Below the pieces are notes generated by a model. It was not told where the DNA came from. It ran no database searches and worked only from the letters and a program-made list of their open reading frames with translations. Shown one piece after another: positions 1-8,753 of a stretch of 64,000 nucleotides of DNA; positions within the stretch are counted from its first letter, which is position 1, and every line of letters starts with the position of its first letter. Both the position numbers and the translations under genes were made by a program. The DNA lies in the NCBI RefSeq assembly GCF_001428745.1, contig NZ_LMIO01000002.1, positions 620,001-684,000 of the forward strand, read 5' to 3'. Source of the stretch: Leifsonia sp. Root227. GTDB lineage: Bacteria; Actinomycetota; Actinomycetes; Actinomycetales; Microbacteriaceae.

Positions 1-1
1 C

Positions 2-1108
2 TGGTTCAACCCGTTCACCCTCGACTTCAGCAAGACGATCGCCCCGGCCATGCTGACCGCGATCTTCATCTACTGGGGCTGGGACACGGCCGTCTCCGTC
101 AACGAGGAGACGAAGGACCCTGGCAAGACGCCCGGCCGCGCCGCCGTCATCAGCACCCTGCTCCTCCTCGCCACCTACGCGGTGGTCACGGTCGCGACCG
201 TCGCCTTCGCCGGGGTCGGCGAGAAGGGCATCGGCCTGGCGAATCCCGCCAACTCCGGCGACGTGTTCTCCGCGATCGGCCCGACCCTGTTCGGCGGGGG
301 ACCTCTCGGGGCGATCCTGATGGCACTGCTCGGCTTCTCCATCCTGACCTCGGCATCCGCCTCCACCCAGACCACCATCCTCCCCACGGCGCGAACGGCG
401 CTCTCGATGGCGGCATACAAGGCCATCCCCGAGCAGTTCGCGCGCATCCACCCGAGGTTCCTCACGCCGACCTGGGCGACGATCGGGATGGGGATCGTCT
501 CGGCGGTCTTCTATCTCATCTTCACCTTCATCAGCCCCGCGCTGCTGCTGGCGCTGATCGGCTCGATCGGCCTGATGATCGCGTTCTACTACGGACTCAC
601 CGGGTACGCCTGCGTCTGGTATTACCGCAAGACGCTGTTCCGCAGCTTCCGCAACATCGTGATGCGCGGCCTCTTCCCGCTGGTCGGCGGCATCATGCTC
701 ACGTACGTCTTCATCTACGGGCTGATCAACTTCGCCGCCGTCGACTGGCTGGTGGACGACAACGGCAAGAACGTCACGATCTTCGGCATCGGCGCCGAGG
801 CGGTCGTAGGCGTCGGCGGGCTGCTGATCGGCCTGGTGCTGATGGCCATCTGGTGGTGGCGCAGGCCGGACTACTTCCGCGGCAGGACGCTCCCGCGCCG
901 GTCGGACGACCTGGTGCTGTCGCCGGAGGGCGTCGTCCCCGCGTTCGGTCTGCCGGACTCCGGCATCCCGCCGACCATCATCGCGCCCGACTTCTCCAAT
1001 CTTCCCCCTGGACAGATCCCCATCAACGCGGAGACACTCGAACCGGTCAAGGAACCGTCAGAGCTCCCGCCCGACGACCCGGCCCTCCCCAGAAAGGACA
1101 CCGAGTGA
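2..1108 (+). CDS. APC-superfamily amino acid permease, C-terminal part
   Basis: This is the 3' part of an amino acid/polyamine/organocation permease of the inner membrane; the reading frame is open to the left edge, so the start lies outside the window. The visible 369 residues hold about seven hydrophobic segments, an early WGWD stretch followed by SVNEETKDPGKTPGRA (the cytosolic loop typical of APC carriers), and a hydrophilic, proline-rich tail of about 70 residues. The substrate cannot be told. The stop overlaps the start of the next gene by GTGA, so the two are probably co-transcribed. Confidence 0.88.
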   Translation, partial: WFNPFTLDFSKTIAPAMLTAIFIYWGWDTAVSVNEETKDPGKTPGRAAVISTLLLLATYAVVTVATVAFAGVGEKGIGLANPANSGDVFSAIGPTLFGGGPLGAILMALLGFSILTSASASTQTTILPTARTALSMAAYKAIPEQFARIHPRFLTPTWATIGMGIVSAVFYLIFTFISPALLLALIGSIGLMIAFYYGLTGYACVWYYRKTLFRSFRNIVMRGLFPLVGGIMLTYVFIYGLINFAAVDWLVDDNGKNVTIFGIGAEAVVGVGGLLIGLVLMAIWWWRRPDYFRGRTLPRRSDDLVLSPEGVVPAFGLPDSGIPPTIIAPDFSNLPPGQIPINAETLEPVKEPSELPPDDPALPRKDTE

Positions 1109-1593
1109 GCGAACGCCAGCGCCTCGTCGAATGGGAGGACCCGGCACCCGGTGTGGCCGTCATGCCCACCATGAGCGGTCTCGACTACCTCCGGTCGATG
1201 CTCGCAGGGGAACTCCCTCCGCCGCCCATCACCAACCTGATGAGCATGCGGCTGACCGAGGTGGGGCAGGGGACGGCGACGTTCGTCTGCGAGCCGGACG
1301 AGTCCCACTACAACCCGATCGGCACGGTCCACGGCGGCCTGGTCTGCACGCTCCTCGACTCGGCCCTCGGCTGCGCGGTCCAGACCACGCTGCCGCAGGG
1401 CCAGGGATACACGTCGATCGAGATCAAGGTCAACTACCTGCGCCCCGTGCTCGCCGGCGCCGGCCGGCTGACCTGCGTCGCGCACGTGACCAAGCCAGGC
1501 AACAGGGTGGCCTTCGCCGACGGCGTGGTGACGGACGGATCTGGCAAGGTGGTCGCGACGGCGACGGGATCGCTGCTGGTGTTCGCCCTCTGA
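1105..1593 (+). CDS. PaaI-family hotdog-fold acyl-CoA thioesterase
   Basis: A 162-residue hotdog protein expected to hydrolyse acyl- or aryl-CoA thioesters in the cytosol. The PaaI/YdiI signature is visible: NPIG at about residues 70-73, HGG at 76-78 and the acidic residue of LLDSALG near 85, followed by the hydrophobic beta strands of the fold. The GTG start overlaps the permease stop and has AGAAAGGA upstream. The next gene, convergent, is an acyl-CoA ligase, so both sides of the CoA-thioester cycle are encoded here. The natural substrate is unknown. Confidence 0.86.
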   Translation: MSERQRLVEWEDPAPGVAVMPTMSGLDYLRSMLAGELPPPPITNLMSMRLTEVGQGTATFVCEPDESHYNPIGTVHGGLVCTLLDSALGCAVQTTLPQGQGYTSIEIKVNYLRPVLAGAGRLTCVAHVTKPGNRVAFADGVVTDGSGKVVATATGSLLVFAL

Positions 1594-1608
1594 GGCTCGG
1601 TCTGCTCG

Positions 1609-3399
1609 CTAGTTCTTCGCGGCGAGAAGCTGGTCGCGCACCTTGCGTCTGATCACCTTGCCGACGATCGAGCGTGGCAGGTCGTCCACCTGGGTGATGT
1701 GCTTCGGCACCTTGTACGCCGTGAGGGTGTCCCTCGCGAACGCGCGGATGGCCGCCTCGTCGAACGATGCGCCCGGCTTCATCACGACCGCTGCGACGAC
1801 ATCCTCGCCCCCGCGCTGGTGCGGGACGCCGACGACGGCCACGTCCGCGACGCCTTCGAACGCCCGCAGCGCGTCCTCGACCTCGGTCGGCGAGACGTTG
1901 AAGCCGCCCGTGACGATGAGCTCCTTGATCCGGTCGACGATGCGCACGAAGCCGTCCTCGTCCATCGTGACGATGTCGCCGGTGCGGAACCAGCCGTCGT
2001 CGGTGAAGACCTTGGCCGTCTCGTCGCTCTTGTGCCAGTATCCCGAGAAGACCTGCGGGCCCTTCGCCAGCAGCTCGCCCTCCTCGCCGAACGCGCGGTC
2101 GGTCGCCGGATCCTCCGGGTCCACAACGCGCAGCTGCGTGCTCGGAAGCGCGAGGCCGACCGTGCCGTCCCGGCGCGTCGAGCCGACAGGGTTGGCCATC
2201 AGCACGGGGGAGCACTCTGAGAGCCCGTAGCCCTCGACCAGGTACCCGCCCGTCTTGCCCTCCCACAGCTTGACGATGCTGTCCGGCAGGCTCATCGCGC
2301 CGGAGATCGCGATCTCGATGCCGGAGAGCGACACCTTCCGCTTCTCCGCCGCCGTCACCAGGCGCTCGTAGATCGGGGGCACGGCGGGAAGGAACGTCGC
2401 AGGGTGCTTCTTGACCACGTCCAGCACCAGGTCGGGGTCGAACTTGGGGAACAGCACGAGACGGGAGCCCATGCTCATCGCGAAGGTCAGACAGAGCGTC
2501 AGCCCGTAGGCGTGGAACAGGGGGAGGACGGCGTAGACGACCGAGGTTCCGCGCTCGATAGTCGGCACCCACGCCCGCGCCTGCGCGGCGTTCACCCCGA
2601 GGTTGAGGTGGCTGAGCATCACGCCCTTCGGCTGCCCGGTGGTGCCGCTGGTGTACTGGATGAGCGCGAGATCGTCGCGCTCCGGCCTGGGGTACGACGC
2701 CTTCAGCTTGCGGCCGCCGATCAGCGTCTCCCAGGTGACCGTGCCGCTGACCTTCGCGGTGAGCTGCTCCCTGGCCTGGCGTGCCGCGCGGACGGGCAGC
2801 CGGAGGGCGACCCGCTTGGATGCAGGCATCGCCCTGGTGATGTCGATCGAGATGACCGTGGTCACCCCGAGGTCGGCCGGCAGCTCCTGCACGGTCTTCG
2901 CGACCTTGTCCCAGACGATCGCGACGGTCGCCCCGTGGTCCTCGAACTGGTGCCGGAGCTCGCGCGGCGTGTAGAGCGGGTTGTGCTCGATCACCACCGC
3001 CCCGAGACGCAGCGCCGCGTAGAAGGCCACGACGTGCTGCGGGCAGTTCGGAAGCACGAGCGCCACCCTGTCGCCCTTGCGGACCCCGCGCTTGCGCAGC
3101 CCCTCCGCCGCCCGGGCGATCTGGTCTCCCAGCTCGGCGTATGTCGTGGTCGCGCCGAAGAACTCCAGCGCGACGTTGCGCGGGTAGCGCGCGACGGAGT
3201 CGTCGATGAGGTGCGCGAGGGAACCGGCGGGCAGCTCGACATCGTCGGGGACGTTGGGCGCGTAGCTGCGCAGCCATGGCCTGGTGGCGTAGTCGCCGGG
3301 GGCCATACCCGAAGCGGTGCTGCCGGCTCCGGAGCTGCCCGCTCCGGTGCTCTCGGCTGATGGGGTGTCTTCGGCGGCGTTGTCGACTTCGGAACTCAC
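1609..3399 (-). CDS. Long-chain fatty acid--CoA ligase (AMP-forming)
   Basis: A 596-residue adenylate-forming enzyme that should activate fatty acids to acyl-CoA through an acyl-AMP intermediate. The P-loop-like motif YTSGTTGQPKG lies at residues 249-259, followed by YGLSE, GWFRTGD (ATP ribose-binding Asp) and, near the C-terminus, a GFNVSP hinge and a lysine in IVGKVIRRK that fits the catalytic Lys. The first 35 residues are a Ser/Gly/Ala-rich extension. I chose GTG at 3399 because it lies just beyond the stop of the upstream gene; an ATG at 3306 (MAPGDYATRP) would remove the low-complexity part. It is probably the second gene of an operon with the reductase at 3410-4075. Confidence 0.9.
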   Translation of the reverse strand: MSSEVDNAAEDTPSAESTGAGSSGAGSTASGMAPGDYATRPWLRSYAPNVPDDVELPAGSLAHLIDDSVARYPRNVALEFFGATTTYAELGDQIARAAEGLRKRGVRKGDRVALVLPNCPQHVVAFYAALRLGAVVIEHNPLYTPRELRHQFEDHGATVAIVWDKVAKTVQELPADLGVTTVISIDITRAMPASKRVALRLPVRAARQAREQLTAKVSGTVTWETLIGGRKLKASYPRPERDDLALIQYTSGTTGQPKGVMLSHLNLGVNAAQARAWVPTIERGTSVVYAVLPLFHAYGLTLCLTFAMSMGSRLVLFPKFDPDLVLDVVKKHPATFLPAVPPIYERLVTAAEKRKVSLSGIEIAISGAMSLPDSIVKLWEGKTGGYLVEGYGLSECSPVLMANPVGSTRRDGTVGLALPSTQLRVVDPEDPATDRAFGEEGELLAKGPQVFSGYWHKSDETAKVFTDDGWFRTGDIVTMDEDGFVRIVDRIKELIVTGGFNVSPTEVEDALRAFEGVADVAVVGVPHQRGGEDVVAAVVMKPGASFDEAAIRAFARDTLTAYKVPKHITQVDDLPRSIVGKVIRRKVRDQLLAAKN

Positions 3400-3409
3400 G
3401 GTCGCAAGC

Positions 3410-4075
3410 CTACGCGGCGCCGACCTGCGCGCGCACGGCGTCGGCGATCGGCGTCGAGCCGGAGACGACCTCCCAGACATGCCCGATGCTCGCAGGCTCG
3501 TCGATGCACGCGCTGATCAGTCGCGCGACGTCCTCGCGCGGAATGCTGCCGCGCTCCACGCTGTCGCCGAGCGTGACAAGCCCCGTGCCTTCGTCGAAGG
3601 TGAGGCCGCCAGGGCGGAGGATGGTCCAGTCGAGCCCTGACTCGCGGAGCACAGCGTCCGCGTCGCGCTTGGCCTCGACGTATGCGCGCCAGACCGGCTC
3701 GGTGTCCTCCGGCAGCGGGGCGTCGACGCCCCAGGCTGACACCTGCACGAAGCGGCGGACGCCCGCGATCACGGCGCCCTGCATCGACTTCACCGAGCCC
3801 GCGTAGTCGACCGTGCGCTTGCGTTCGATGCTCGACCCTCCGCCCGCCCCGGCGGTGAACACCACGGCGTCCGATCCGGAGAAGGCCGTCGCCAACTGCT
3901 CGGGCGTCGCCTGCTCGATGTCGAGCAGCACGCCCTCGCCGCCGAGACGGTAGACGTCGTCGGCGTGCTCCTCCCCGCGCACGATGCCGACGAAGTCGTC
4001 CCCGTTGTCGTAGAGGACGCGCATCAACTGCTGGGCGACTTTTCCATGGGCACCGACGATCACAACACGAGTCAT
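3410..4075 (-). CDS. NAD(P)-binding Rossmann-fold oxidoreductase (atypical SDR, YhfK/YwnB-like)
   Basis: A 221-residue protein with an N-terminal dinucleotide-binding motif VIVGAHGKVAQQL (residues 5-17), a central FTAGAGGG segment and WTILRPGGLT, which is characteristic of the NAD(P)H-binding atypical short-chain dehydrogenases (SDR_a5 type). The usual catalytic YxxxK appears as YVEAK. Such proteins are sugar-nucleotide epimerase relatives with mostly unknown substrates. It lies 10 bases upstream of the acyl-CoA ligase on the same strand. Confidence 0.85.
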   Translation of the reverse strand: MTRVVIVGAHGKVAQQLMRVLYDNGDDFVGIVRGEEHADDVYRLGGEGVLLDIEQATPEQLATAFSGSDAVVFTAGAGGGSSIERKRTVDYAGSVKSMQGAVIAGVRRFVQVSAWGVDAPLPEDTEPVWRAYVEAKRDADAVLRESGLDWTILRPGGLTFDEGTGLVTLGDSVERGSIPREDVARLISACIDEPASIGHVWEVVSGSTPIADAVRAQVGAA

Positions 4076-4161
4076 GCTTCCATCATGGACCCGCTGGACA
4101 CGGATGCGCCCACGGCGAACACCTCCAGCGAATCGGCTGGGAATTTGTTACGGTCAACACC

Positions 4162-4467
4162 ATGCTGACGTTCTTCGAGCTTCTGGGGCGGCTCTTCGCC
4201 ACCTCGCTCGAGAACGTGCTCTCCGCATCCACGCCGGCCAGCATCATCGCTCTCGCCGGTATGGCGGGTGCCATCGGACTGGTCGCGGTCGTCGCGGCCG
4301 CCGGGCTCAGGTCGATCGTCGCCATCGCGGCGTCGCTGCGGGTGCGCGCACGCCTGGAACGCCCGATCGAGCCGGCGGACAAGAGCGCCATGCTCAGCCA
4401 GTCCGATCCGGATGCGGACGGTCGCCCCCGCCCGCGAGCGCCCGGCATCGCCCTGCAGACCGCGTAG
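4162..4467 (+). CDS. Small membrane protein upstream of the YidC paralogue
   Basis: A 101-residue protein with a short amphipathic N-terminus, one or two hydrophobic helices at about residues 24-62 (ASIIALAGMAGAIGLVAVVA) and a polar, proline-rich tail. I do not recognise it with certainty; small actinobacterial proteins of this kind recur next to YidC-like insertases (possibly DUF6412). A TACGGT box lies seven bases before the ATG, so the message may be leaderless. It is co-directional with the insertase 108 bases downstream. Confidence 0.7.
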   Translation: MLTFFELLGRLFATSLENVLSASTPASIIALAGMAGAIGLVAVVAAAGLRSIVAIAASLRVRARLERPIEPADKSAMLSQSDPDADGRPRPRAPGIALQTA

Positions 4468-4575
4468 CAGGCGCGGGCCCCGTCCAGCACGGCTCCGCCC
4501 TGCCTGGCAGGCCGACGCCTGCCACCGCGGTCAGACGGAATCCACCCATCCGTTCGACAGCAGGGACACCCTCTC

Positions 4576-5358
4576 GTGGACATCTTCTCCTTCGGCCCCA
4601 TCGCGGCCATCCTCGACGCGACATACGGTCTCGTCACCGGTCTCTCCGACGCTCTCGCGCCGGTCGCAGGAACCCTCGGCGGCCTGCTGGCCGTCGTCGT
4701 GCTCACCGTGCTCGTGCGCGCTCTGCTCATCCCTGTCGGGATGAGCCAGGTGCGCGCCGAGTACAACCGCAGGCGCCTCGCGCCGCACCTGGCCGAGCTG
4801 CAGCGCAAGCACGGCAAGGATCGCGAGCTGCTGACCAGGAAGACGATGGAGCTCTACCAGCGGGAGAAGGTCTCGCCCTTCGCCGGGATGCTTCCGCTGC
4901 TCGCGCAGCTTCCCGTCATCTCCCTCGTCTACGCCGTCTTCACACATCCGATGATCTCCGGCCACGCCAACGCACTCCTCGGCGAGCACGTGTTCGGCGC
5001 TCCGCTCGGCACGAGCTTCGTCGGGCTGACCAGTGCGGGAGCTGCCGTCTGGCCGGCGATGGTCGTCTACCTGGTCGTGCTCGCCATGATCGCGATCGTG
5101 ACCACGGTGTCGCGGCGCGTGCTCACCCTTCCGCAGCAGGAGGGCGCCGCAGGCCAGACGCCGGTCGGCCTCGTGCGGGCGATGTCGTTCCTTCCATATG
5201 TGACCGTCGTCTTCGCGGCTTTCGTGCCGCTGGCCGCCGCCGTCTACATCCTCACCTCCACGGCGTGGACGGTCGCGGAACGCTTCACCCTGCGCCGCCT
5301 TCTCGACCCGGCGCGGCACCGGCCGGACGGCAGGATCGAGCCGTCCGCGGCGCGCTGA
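4576..5358 (+). CDS. YidC/Oxa1-family membrane protein insertase (paralogue)
   Basis: A 260-residue Oxa1-superfamily insertase of the cytoplasmic membrane. The core is visible: a first helix after residue 30, a basic cytosolic hairpin (RAEYNRRRLAPHLAELQRKH) followed by KTMELYQREKVSPFAGMLPLLAQLPV, the hallmark YidC segment, and then three further membrane segments. It is shorter than the primary YidC, and is not in the rnpA-yidC-jag locus, so it is probably a second insertase. The GTG start is supported by AGGGA ten bases upstream. Its clients are unknown. Confidence 0.86.
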   Translation: MDIFSFGPIAAILDATYGLVTGLSDALAPVAGTLGGLLAVVVLTVLVRALLIPVGMSQVRAEYNRRRLAPHLAELQRKHGKDRELLTRKTMELYQREKVSPFAGMLPLLAQLPVISLVYAVFTHPMISGHANALLGEHVFGAPLGTSFVGLTSAGAAVWPAMVVYLVVLAMIAIVTTVSRRVLTLPQQEGAAGQTPVGLVRAMSFLPYVTVVFAAFVPLAAAVYILTSTAWTVAERFTLRRLLDPARHRPDGRIEPSAAR

Positions 5359-5401
5359 CCAGGCGCGTGTCGTCCGCAGGCGCGAGTGGGATGCTTGGTC
5401 C

Positions 5402-5695
5402 ATGAAGAACCGCAAGACCGCCGTCGACGCCGCTCCTGGGTTCGGCGTCGGTGTCCAGGTGTACGTGCGTGAGCCGCAGACGGAGAGCGGAGAGGACTGG
5501 GTGGGGGAGCCGACCGGCGTGATCATCGCCCCCGGCGCCGCCAGCCTCCGCAGCGTGAACCTGCCGGCGGGCGACGTCACGTCGTGGCTGGTCGCGTTCA
5601 GCGAGCCGCAGCACCGGCGCGACGGCAGAGGGCCGTACGAGCAGGCGACCATCGCCCAGGCGCTGCTGGTCACCGCCGACCCGATCGACGGGTAG
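5402..5695 (+). CDS. Hypothetical protein (97 aa)
   Basis: A 97-residue soluble protein with no signal peptide or membrane segment. The sequence is rich in beta-forming stretches (FGVGVQVYVRE, GVIIAPGAA, TSWLVAFSEPQ) and resembles a small beta-barrel, but I do not recognise the family. It ends three bases before the DUF1697 gene and is probably translated with it. Codon use is like that of its neighbours. Confidence 0.65.
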   Translation: MKNRKTAVDAAPGFGVGVQVYVREPQTESGEDWVGEPTGVIIAPGAASLRSVNLPAGDVTSWLVAFSEPQHRRDGRGPYEQATIAQALLVTADPIDG

Positions 5696-5698
5696 GGG

Positions 5699-6235
5699 AT
5701 GCACGGGGTCGGGCTGGTGCGCGGCATCAACGTCGGCGCATCCACCAGGGTAGCGAAGGCCGACCTGGCCGCGGCGTTCGCGGACGCGGGATTCGCAAAC
5801 GTCACGACCTTCCTGCAGAGCGGGAACGTCGTGTTCGACGCGGACGCCGTCCCGACCGCCACCGTTGCGGCGACCGTCGAAGCCGGCATCGAAAAGCGCT
5901 CAGGGGTCGCCGCCCGCGTCGTCCTGCTCACGGAGAAGCAGTTCCGCGCTGTCGCGGCCGCCAATCCGCTGCTGCAGGAGGGCGACGATCACTCGAAGCT
6001 GATGGTGACGTTCCTCGACCATCCCGTGCCTGGCTCCCTCGCCGTTCCGGAGGAGGACGCCATCCAGCCGGAGCTGGTCAAACTCGGTGAGCGGGCCGTC
6101 TACCAGTGGTGCCCGCTCGGAGTCTCGAAGTCGAAGCTGAAGCCGGCCTTCTGGCGCGAGGTCGGCTCGGTGGCGACCGGCCGCAACTGGCGGACGGTGC
6201 TCCGCCTGATCGAGGAGCTGGACGCGAGAAGCTGA
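5699..6235 (+). CDS. DUF1697-family protein
   Basis: A 178-residue protein with the DUF1697 opening signature, here GLVRGINVGA near residue 5, followed by LAAAFADAGF, TFLQSGNVVF and, near the C-terminus, the conserved RNWRTV segment. DUF1697 proteins are common in Gram-positive bacteria and have no firmly established biochemical role. It follows the small unknown gene by three bases; GGGG directly precedes the ATG. Confidence 0.85.
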   Translation: MHGVGLVRGINVGASTRVAKADLAAAFADAGFANVTTFLQSGNVVFDADAVPTATVAATVEAGIEKRSGVAARVVLLTEKQFRAVAAANPLLQEGDDHSKLMVTFLDHPVPGSLAVPEEDAIQPELVKLGERAVYQWCPLGVSKSKLKPAFWREVGSVATGRNWRTVLRLIEELDARS

Positions 6236-6250
6236 ACGTTCTCCGCGAAT

Positions 6251-6299
6251 AATGCAGAACTGCATTCTTACAGTTTAGAAAAGTTGCAGTTGATGCAAC
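6251..6299. promoter_or_regulatory. Two inverted repeats, candidate TetR operators
   Basis: Two perfect palindromic sites lie in a 70-bp AT-rich stretch before the TetR gene. Site 1 has arms AATGCAG at 6251-6257 and CTGCATT at 6260-6266; site 2 has arms GTTGCA at 6283-6288 and TGCAAC at 6294-6299. Both contain TGCA half-sites. The position just upstream of the regulator-exporter operon fits autorepression. Confidence 0.6.
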
Positions 6300-6308
6300 A
6301 ATAGCAGG

Positions 6309-6941
6309 GTGACATCGGAAACCCTCGGACTGCGCGAGCGCAAACGCCTGGAGACACGGGCGCAGCTCGAACGCGCCACCGTGCTCCTGGTCGCGGAGGT
6401 CGGGCTCGAGAACGCCACCGTCGACGCGATCTGCGCCAGGGTGCTCGTCTCGCCCCGCACATTCTTCAACTACTTCGAGAGCAAAGAGGACGCCATCCTC
6501 GGGATGCGCGACCTCCCCGTCGACGACGCGTTCGTCGCGCAGCACAGGGCAGACACCGCAGGGCAGAGCATCGTCGAACAGATCGTCGGGCTCCTGCTGC
6601 ACGTGATCGGCCCCGCCATCGGGGACACCGCGTTGCACGATGCCCGCCTGGCGATCGTCAAGGAGCACCCGGAACTGCTCCGTCGACAGTTCGCCCAGAT
6701 GACCAGGATGGGGGAGCAGCTCGTCGCGGGCGTCTCCGACCTCCTCTCGCACGACCAGGCGTTCTCCGCGTACGACGCGGCGGAACGCGCATCGCTCGCC
6801 GAGCTGATCCTGCCGCTCTGCGGCGGCGCCATCCGCGCCGCCGTCAAGGAGTGGGTGGCGGACGGCACGGAGCGCGACGCAGACGAACTTCGGACGCGAG
6901 CCGTCGAGCTCGCAGGAAAGGCGATTCAGGCACTCTCATGA
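6309..6941 (+). CDS. TetR-family transcriptional regulator
   Basis: A 210-residue regulator. The N-terminal helix-turn-helix is typical: RLETRAQLERATVLL, then ENATVDAICARVLVSPRTFFNYFESKEDAIL at about residues 35-65. The rest is a helical ligand-binding domain. The GTG start has AGCAGG nearby. The gene overlaps the DHA2 exporter by ATGA, so it almost certainly controls its own operon, induced by a compound that the exporter removes. Confidence 0.92.
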   Translation: MTSETLGLRERKRLETRAQLERATVLLVAEVGLENATVDAICARVLVSPRTFFNYFESKEDAILGMRDLPVDDAFVAQHRADTAGQSIVEQIVGLLLHVIGPAIGDTALHDARLAIVKEHPELLRRQFAQMTRMGEQLVAGVSDLLSHDQAFSAYDAAERASLAELILPLCGGAIRAAVKEWVADGTERDADELRTRAVELAGKAIQALS

Positions 6942-8620
6942 GTCAGACAGCAACACGGCAGGAGACCGCGGACGCACCGTCCGCCGGATCTCCTCAGAAG
7001 AAGACCATCCTCCTGCTCTTCGCGGGCCTGATGGTCACGATGCTCCTCGCATCCCTCGACCAGACGATCTTCTCCACGGCCCTCCCGACCATCGTCGGCG
7101 AGCTCAACGGGGTCGACCACATGCTGTGGGTGACCACGGCGTACATCCTGGCCTCGACCATCATGCTGCCGGTGTACGGCAAGCTCGGCGACCTGATCGG
7201 CCGCAAGGGGCTGTTCATCATCGCCATCGGCCTGTTCATGGCCGGGTCCGTCATCGGCGGCCTCGCCGGCGACATGACCTGGCTCATCGTCGGTCGCGCC
7301 GTGCAGGGTCTCGGCGGCGGCGGTCTGATGATCCTGTCGCAGGCGATCATCGCCGATGTGGTCCCCGCCCGCGAACGTGGACGGTACATGGGCATCATGG
7401 GCGGCGTCTTCGCCCTGTCGAGCGTCGCAGGCCCGCTGCTCGGCGGCTGGTTCACCGAGAGCATCGGCTGGCGCTGGGCATTCTGGATGAACATCCCGCT
7501 CGGGATCCTCGCCATCGCGTCCGCTGTCGCCTTCCTCCGCCTGCCCAAGAACGCTCAGCGCAAGCCGCGGATCGACGTGGCGGGCATGGGGCTGCTGGCC
7601 ATCGCATCCACCTGCCTGGTGCTCGTCACCACCTGGGGCGGCACGACGTATGACTGGAACTCGCCGGTCATCCTCTCGCTCATCGTCGGCACGGTCGTGG
7701 CCGGGATCGCGTTCGTGTTCGTGGAGCGCGCCGCAGCAGAGCCGATCATGCCGCTCCCGCTCTTCCGTGACCGCAACTTCAACCTGACCACGATCGCCGG
7801 TCTCATCATCGGCATCGCGATGTTCGGAGCCCTCGCATACCTGCCGACCTATCTGCAGATGGTGACGGGCGCGAACGCGACAGAGGCCGGGTTCCTGATG
7901 ATCCCGATGATGGCCGCACTTCTCATCACCTCGATCGTCTCCGGCCAGCTCGTCAGCAAGACCGGCAGGTACAAGTGGCTTCCCGTCACCGGAACCGTGA
8001 TCGTCGCAGGAGCCCTGGTGCTGCTGTCGACCATGACCCCGACCCTGCCGATCTGGGTGCTCTGCAGCTTCCTCGCCATCATGGGCGTCGGGCTCGGGAT
8101 GAGCATGCAGATCCTGGTGCTGATCGTGCAGAACTCGTTCCCGGTCAGCCAGGTCGGAACGGCCACAGCGTCGAACAACTACTTCCGGCAGATCGGCGCG
8201 TCGCTCGGCTCGGCGATCGTCGGAAGCCTGTTCGCCACCCGGCTCACCCAGCTCCTCACCGAGCGGATGCCGGCGGGCGCCCAGGCGGGCGGTGGCAGCA
8301 ACTCGCTGACCCCGGCCATCGTCAAGGGCCTTCCCACGCCGATCCGCGACGTGATCGTCGGGTCGTACAACGACGCCCTCACCCCGGTCTTCCTCTACAT
8401 GGTGCCGCTGCTGCTCGTCGCCGCCGTGCTGCTGCTGTTCGTGGTGGAGAAGCCGCTGGCGACGACGATCGAGCGCGACGCGGTCGCGACGTCGATCGAG
8501 ACGGACGGCTCGACGCATCCCGTGCTGGATGCGGTCGCCGCCGACCAGGCGGAGGCGGCGTCCGACACGGCGCCCGCCTCTCTGGACGACGAGCGGGACG
8601 GCACTCTCATCCGGAGCTGA
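6938..8620 (+). CDS. DHA2-family (14-TM) MFS drug exporter
   Basis: A 560-residue major facilitator with about 14 hydrophobic segments, as in EmrB/QacA drug:proton antiporters. Landmarks are LDQTIFSTALPTIVGEL in helix 1 (family motif D1), GKLGDLIGRKG (motif A, loop 2-3), GRAVQGLGGGGL in helix 4 and GGWFTESIGWRWAFWMN in the motif C region. A polar Asp/Ala-rich tail of about 60 residues follows the last helix. It is the second gene of the TetR operon and is followed by a strong hairpin terminator. Confidence 0.92.
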   Translation: MSQTATRQETADAPSAGSPQKKTILLLFAGLMVTMLLASLDQTIFSTALPTIVGELNGVDHMLWVTTAYILASTIMLPVYGKLGDLIGRKGLFIIAIGLFMAGSVIGGLAGDMTWLIVGRAVQGLGGGGLMILSQAIIADVVPARERGRYMGIMGGVFALSSVAGPLLGGWFTESIGWRWAFWMNIPLGILAIASAVAFLRLPKNAQRKPRIDVAGMGLLAIASTCLVLVTTWGGTTYDWNSPVILSLIVGTVVAGIAFVFVERAAAEPIMPLPLFRDRNFNLTTIAGLIIGIAMFGALAYLPTYLQMVTGANATEAGFLMIPMMAALLITSIVSGQLVSKTGRYKWLPVTGTVIVAGALVLLSTMTPTLPIWVLCSFLAIMGVGLGMSMQILVLIVQNSFPVSQVGTATASNNYFRQIGASLGSAIVGSLFATRLTQLLTERMPAGAQAGGGSNSLTPAIVKGLPTPIRDVIVGSYNDALTPVFLYMVPLLLVAAVLLLFVVEKPLATTIERDAVATSIETDGSTHPVLDAVAADQAEAASDTAPASLDDERDGTLIRS

Positions 8621-8635
8621 CCCGCTGGACGTCCA

Positions 8636-8673
8636 CGGCCCGCCCTCCCCGGCTTCGGGAGGGCGGGCCGTTT
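8636..8673 (+). terminator. Hairpin terminator after the DHA2 exporter
   Basis: A perfect 14-bp stem (8636-8649 with 8657-8670), GC-rich with a seven-base loop, is followed by TTT. It lies 16 bases after the exporter stop. Confidence 0.85.
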
Positions 8674-8741
8674 CCGTGTGCTCGGCGTCTCAACCGTGCG
8701 TGGTCGCGGGCAGGACACTGGTCACGCGCGGCCGACGCTCC

Positions 8742-8747
8742 TACAAT
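8742..8747 (+). promoter_or_regulatory. -10 box TACAAT, leaderless start
   Basis: TACAAT ends six bases before the ATG at 8754. No Shine-Dalgarno sequence lies between, so transcription should begin at or next to the start codon. Confidence 0.6.
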
Positions 8748-8753
8748 GACGGC

